From contig DAOUUM010000181.1 in assembly GCA_030668165.1 (NCBI GenBank), forward strand, positions 1 through 6,292: a stretch of 6,292 bases of DNA. Reading direction: 5' to 3'. Each line of letters begins with the position of its first letter. Positions within the stretch are counted from its first letter, which is position 1. Source of the DNA: Candidatus Heimdallarchaeota archaeon. GTDB taxonomy: Archaea; Asgardarchaeota; Heimdallarchaeia; Heimdallarchaeales; Kariarchaeaceae. The translations under genes were made by a program, and so were the position numbers. The notes under the pieces are model-generated. The model was not told the origin of the DNA. It saw only the letters and a list, made by a program, of their open reading frames with translations, and did no database searches. Below, one piece after another: positions 5,876-6,292 of this stretch.

Positions 5876-6004
5876 TCCAATCTACGAAATTGTGGTTATT
5901 TGTAATTTTTGAGGTTAATTAAAAAACATCTATACATTGCTAATCCACTTATTTATCACTTTCACTTCTCCATCTTTTTATATTCTTACTTGTTTACTAT
6001 GTAC

Positions 6005-6063
6005 ATCGATATCTTGATATGATAACCAGGGTATGTGAAAAACACAGAGGAAAAATACTATAA
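6005..6063 (+). pseudogene. Relic of the 211-residue gene (last 19 codons)
   Basis: From CGA at 6007 it reads RYLDMITRVCEKHRGKIL-stop, differing from the intact copy (3279-3335) by one residue (N to K). It keeps the CxxH half of the zinc motif. Upstream the similarity stops abruptly at 6005, and there is no start codon that would give a sensible protein. It is a passenger of the kinase duplication. Confidence 0.85.
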
Positions 6064-6104
6064 TAATCCTAAGCCAATATCCGCTCAAGGTAGTAACAAT
6101 AAAT
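6005..6104. repeat. Duplication block B-left
   Basis: Second copy of 3277-3377. The coding part is nearly identical and the non-coding part is more diverged. Its left edge is the tandem-duplication junction. Confidence 0.92.
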
Positions 6105-6165
6105 TAGTAAGAATAAGCAGTAGTGAAATATTGGCAATACAAAATAAGTGAAATGGTAATATGAT

Positions 6166-6292
6166 TGCATTCGATTTTTCATATTGGTAATTCTATCCAA
6201 AATCGACTAAATTCTCCAATCTTTGACTCCACACCACAATATCCATACAGTCGTTCAACTCCTTTTTTCACAATCGCAAGACCGATTCCTGT
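6166..6292. repeat. Duplication block B-right (second kinase 3' end)
   Basis: Identical over all 127 bp to 3479-3605. It continues beyond the window. Confidence 0.95.
6179..6292 (-). CDS. Second TPR sensor histidine kinase, C-terminal 37 residues (cut by window edge)
   Basis: The stop TGA is at 6179-6181. The visible residues run from TGIGLAIVKK of the G2 box to RFWIELPI and are identical to residues 748-784 of the first kinase. This is the tail of the ATP-binding domain of a tandem paralogue whose body lies to the right. Whether its TPR region also matches cannot be seen here; sensor divergence with a conserved kinase core would be typical of such arrays. Confidence 0.9.
   Translation of the reverse strand, partial: TGIGLAIVKKGVERLYGYCGVESKIGEFSRFWIELPI

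Larger units (their letters stand above)
5946..6150. repeat. Diverged inverted repeat around the gene relic (arms 5946-5990 and 6106-6150)
   Basis: Two 45-nt arms have matching ends in inverted orientation. TATTCTTACT (5981-5990) matches AGTAAGAATA (6106-6115), and CACTTATTT (5946-5954) matches AAATAAGTG (6142-6150). A third short match (TTTCACT 5960-5966 with AGTGAAA 6122-6128) keeps the order but not the spacing. The arms enclose the relic block. The significance in AT-rich DNA is uncertain. Confidence 0.35.
5847..6178. other. Gene-free stretch between the two kinase copies
   Basis: These 332 bp hold the kinase promoter (5868-5875), an AT-rich spacer, a relic of the 211-residue gene (6005-6063), its former downstream DNA (to 6104) and a 61-bp spacer unlike that of the first copy. 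No intact gene was seen on either strand. This is the junction of the tandem duplication, with the breakpoint at about 6005. Confidence 0.8.

Noticed and set aside
5611..5922. Open frame of 103 codons on the + strand
   Set aside because: Antisense to the kinase N-terminus, low-complexity Ser/Leu/Phe composition typical of a shadow frame.

Overview
The window looks like a piece of an AT-rich archaeal chromosome. The left-hand gene is an archaeal-type AMP phosphorylase. Promoters have TATA boxes at the archaeal distance from start codons, and two genes appear leaderless (TATA centred about 26 nt before the start, no Shine-Dalgarno). A VapBC pair with an AbrB-type antitoxin is present. The large soluble kinase carrying 40-residue TPR repeats with an 'EEIGN' signature resembles proteins abundant in Asgard (Heimdallarchaeia-like) genomes. 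The Asgard placement is inference from recall; 'archaeon' is the firmer statement.

Layout: (1) 1-1242, + strand: AMP phosphorylase, truncated by the left edge. (2) 1243-2061: a vapBC toxin-antitoxin module on the minus strand, bracketed by two imperfect copies of a stop-to-stop junction (AMP phosphorylase 3' end meeting nuclease 3' end). (3) 2062-2604, minus: a small PD-(D/E)XK nuclease-like protein. (4) 2605-2699: a compact divergent promoter region with two dyad symmetries. (5) 2700-3335, +: an unrecognised 211-residue protein with a C-terminal CxxC...CxxH putative zinc site. (6) 3336-3491: a convergent intergenic region with a strong stem-loop. (7) 3492-5846, minus: a 784-residue soluble TPR sensor histidine kinase. 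(8) 5847-6178: its promoter region, then a relic of the last 19 codons of the 211-residue gene. (9) 6179-6292, minus: the 3' end of a second kinase, identical over the visible part to the first, running off the right edge.

The main structural theme is local tandem duplication at convergent gene junctions. The kinase was duplicated as a unit of about 2.73 kb that carried the tail of its convergent neighbour. A similar but older event at the other end left a nuclease-tail relic between the AMP phosphorylase and vapBC, and vapBC may now occupy the place of a lost nuclease copy. The genes do not form one obvious pathway. AMP phosphorylase is nucleotide-salvage metabolism. The vapBC, nuclease, unknown zinc protein and duplicated orphan kinases look like accessory, fast-changing DNA. 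No response regulator, transposase, CRISPR array, tRNA or rRNA was seen.
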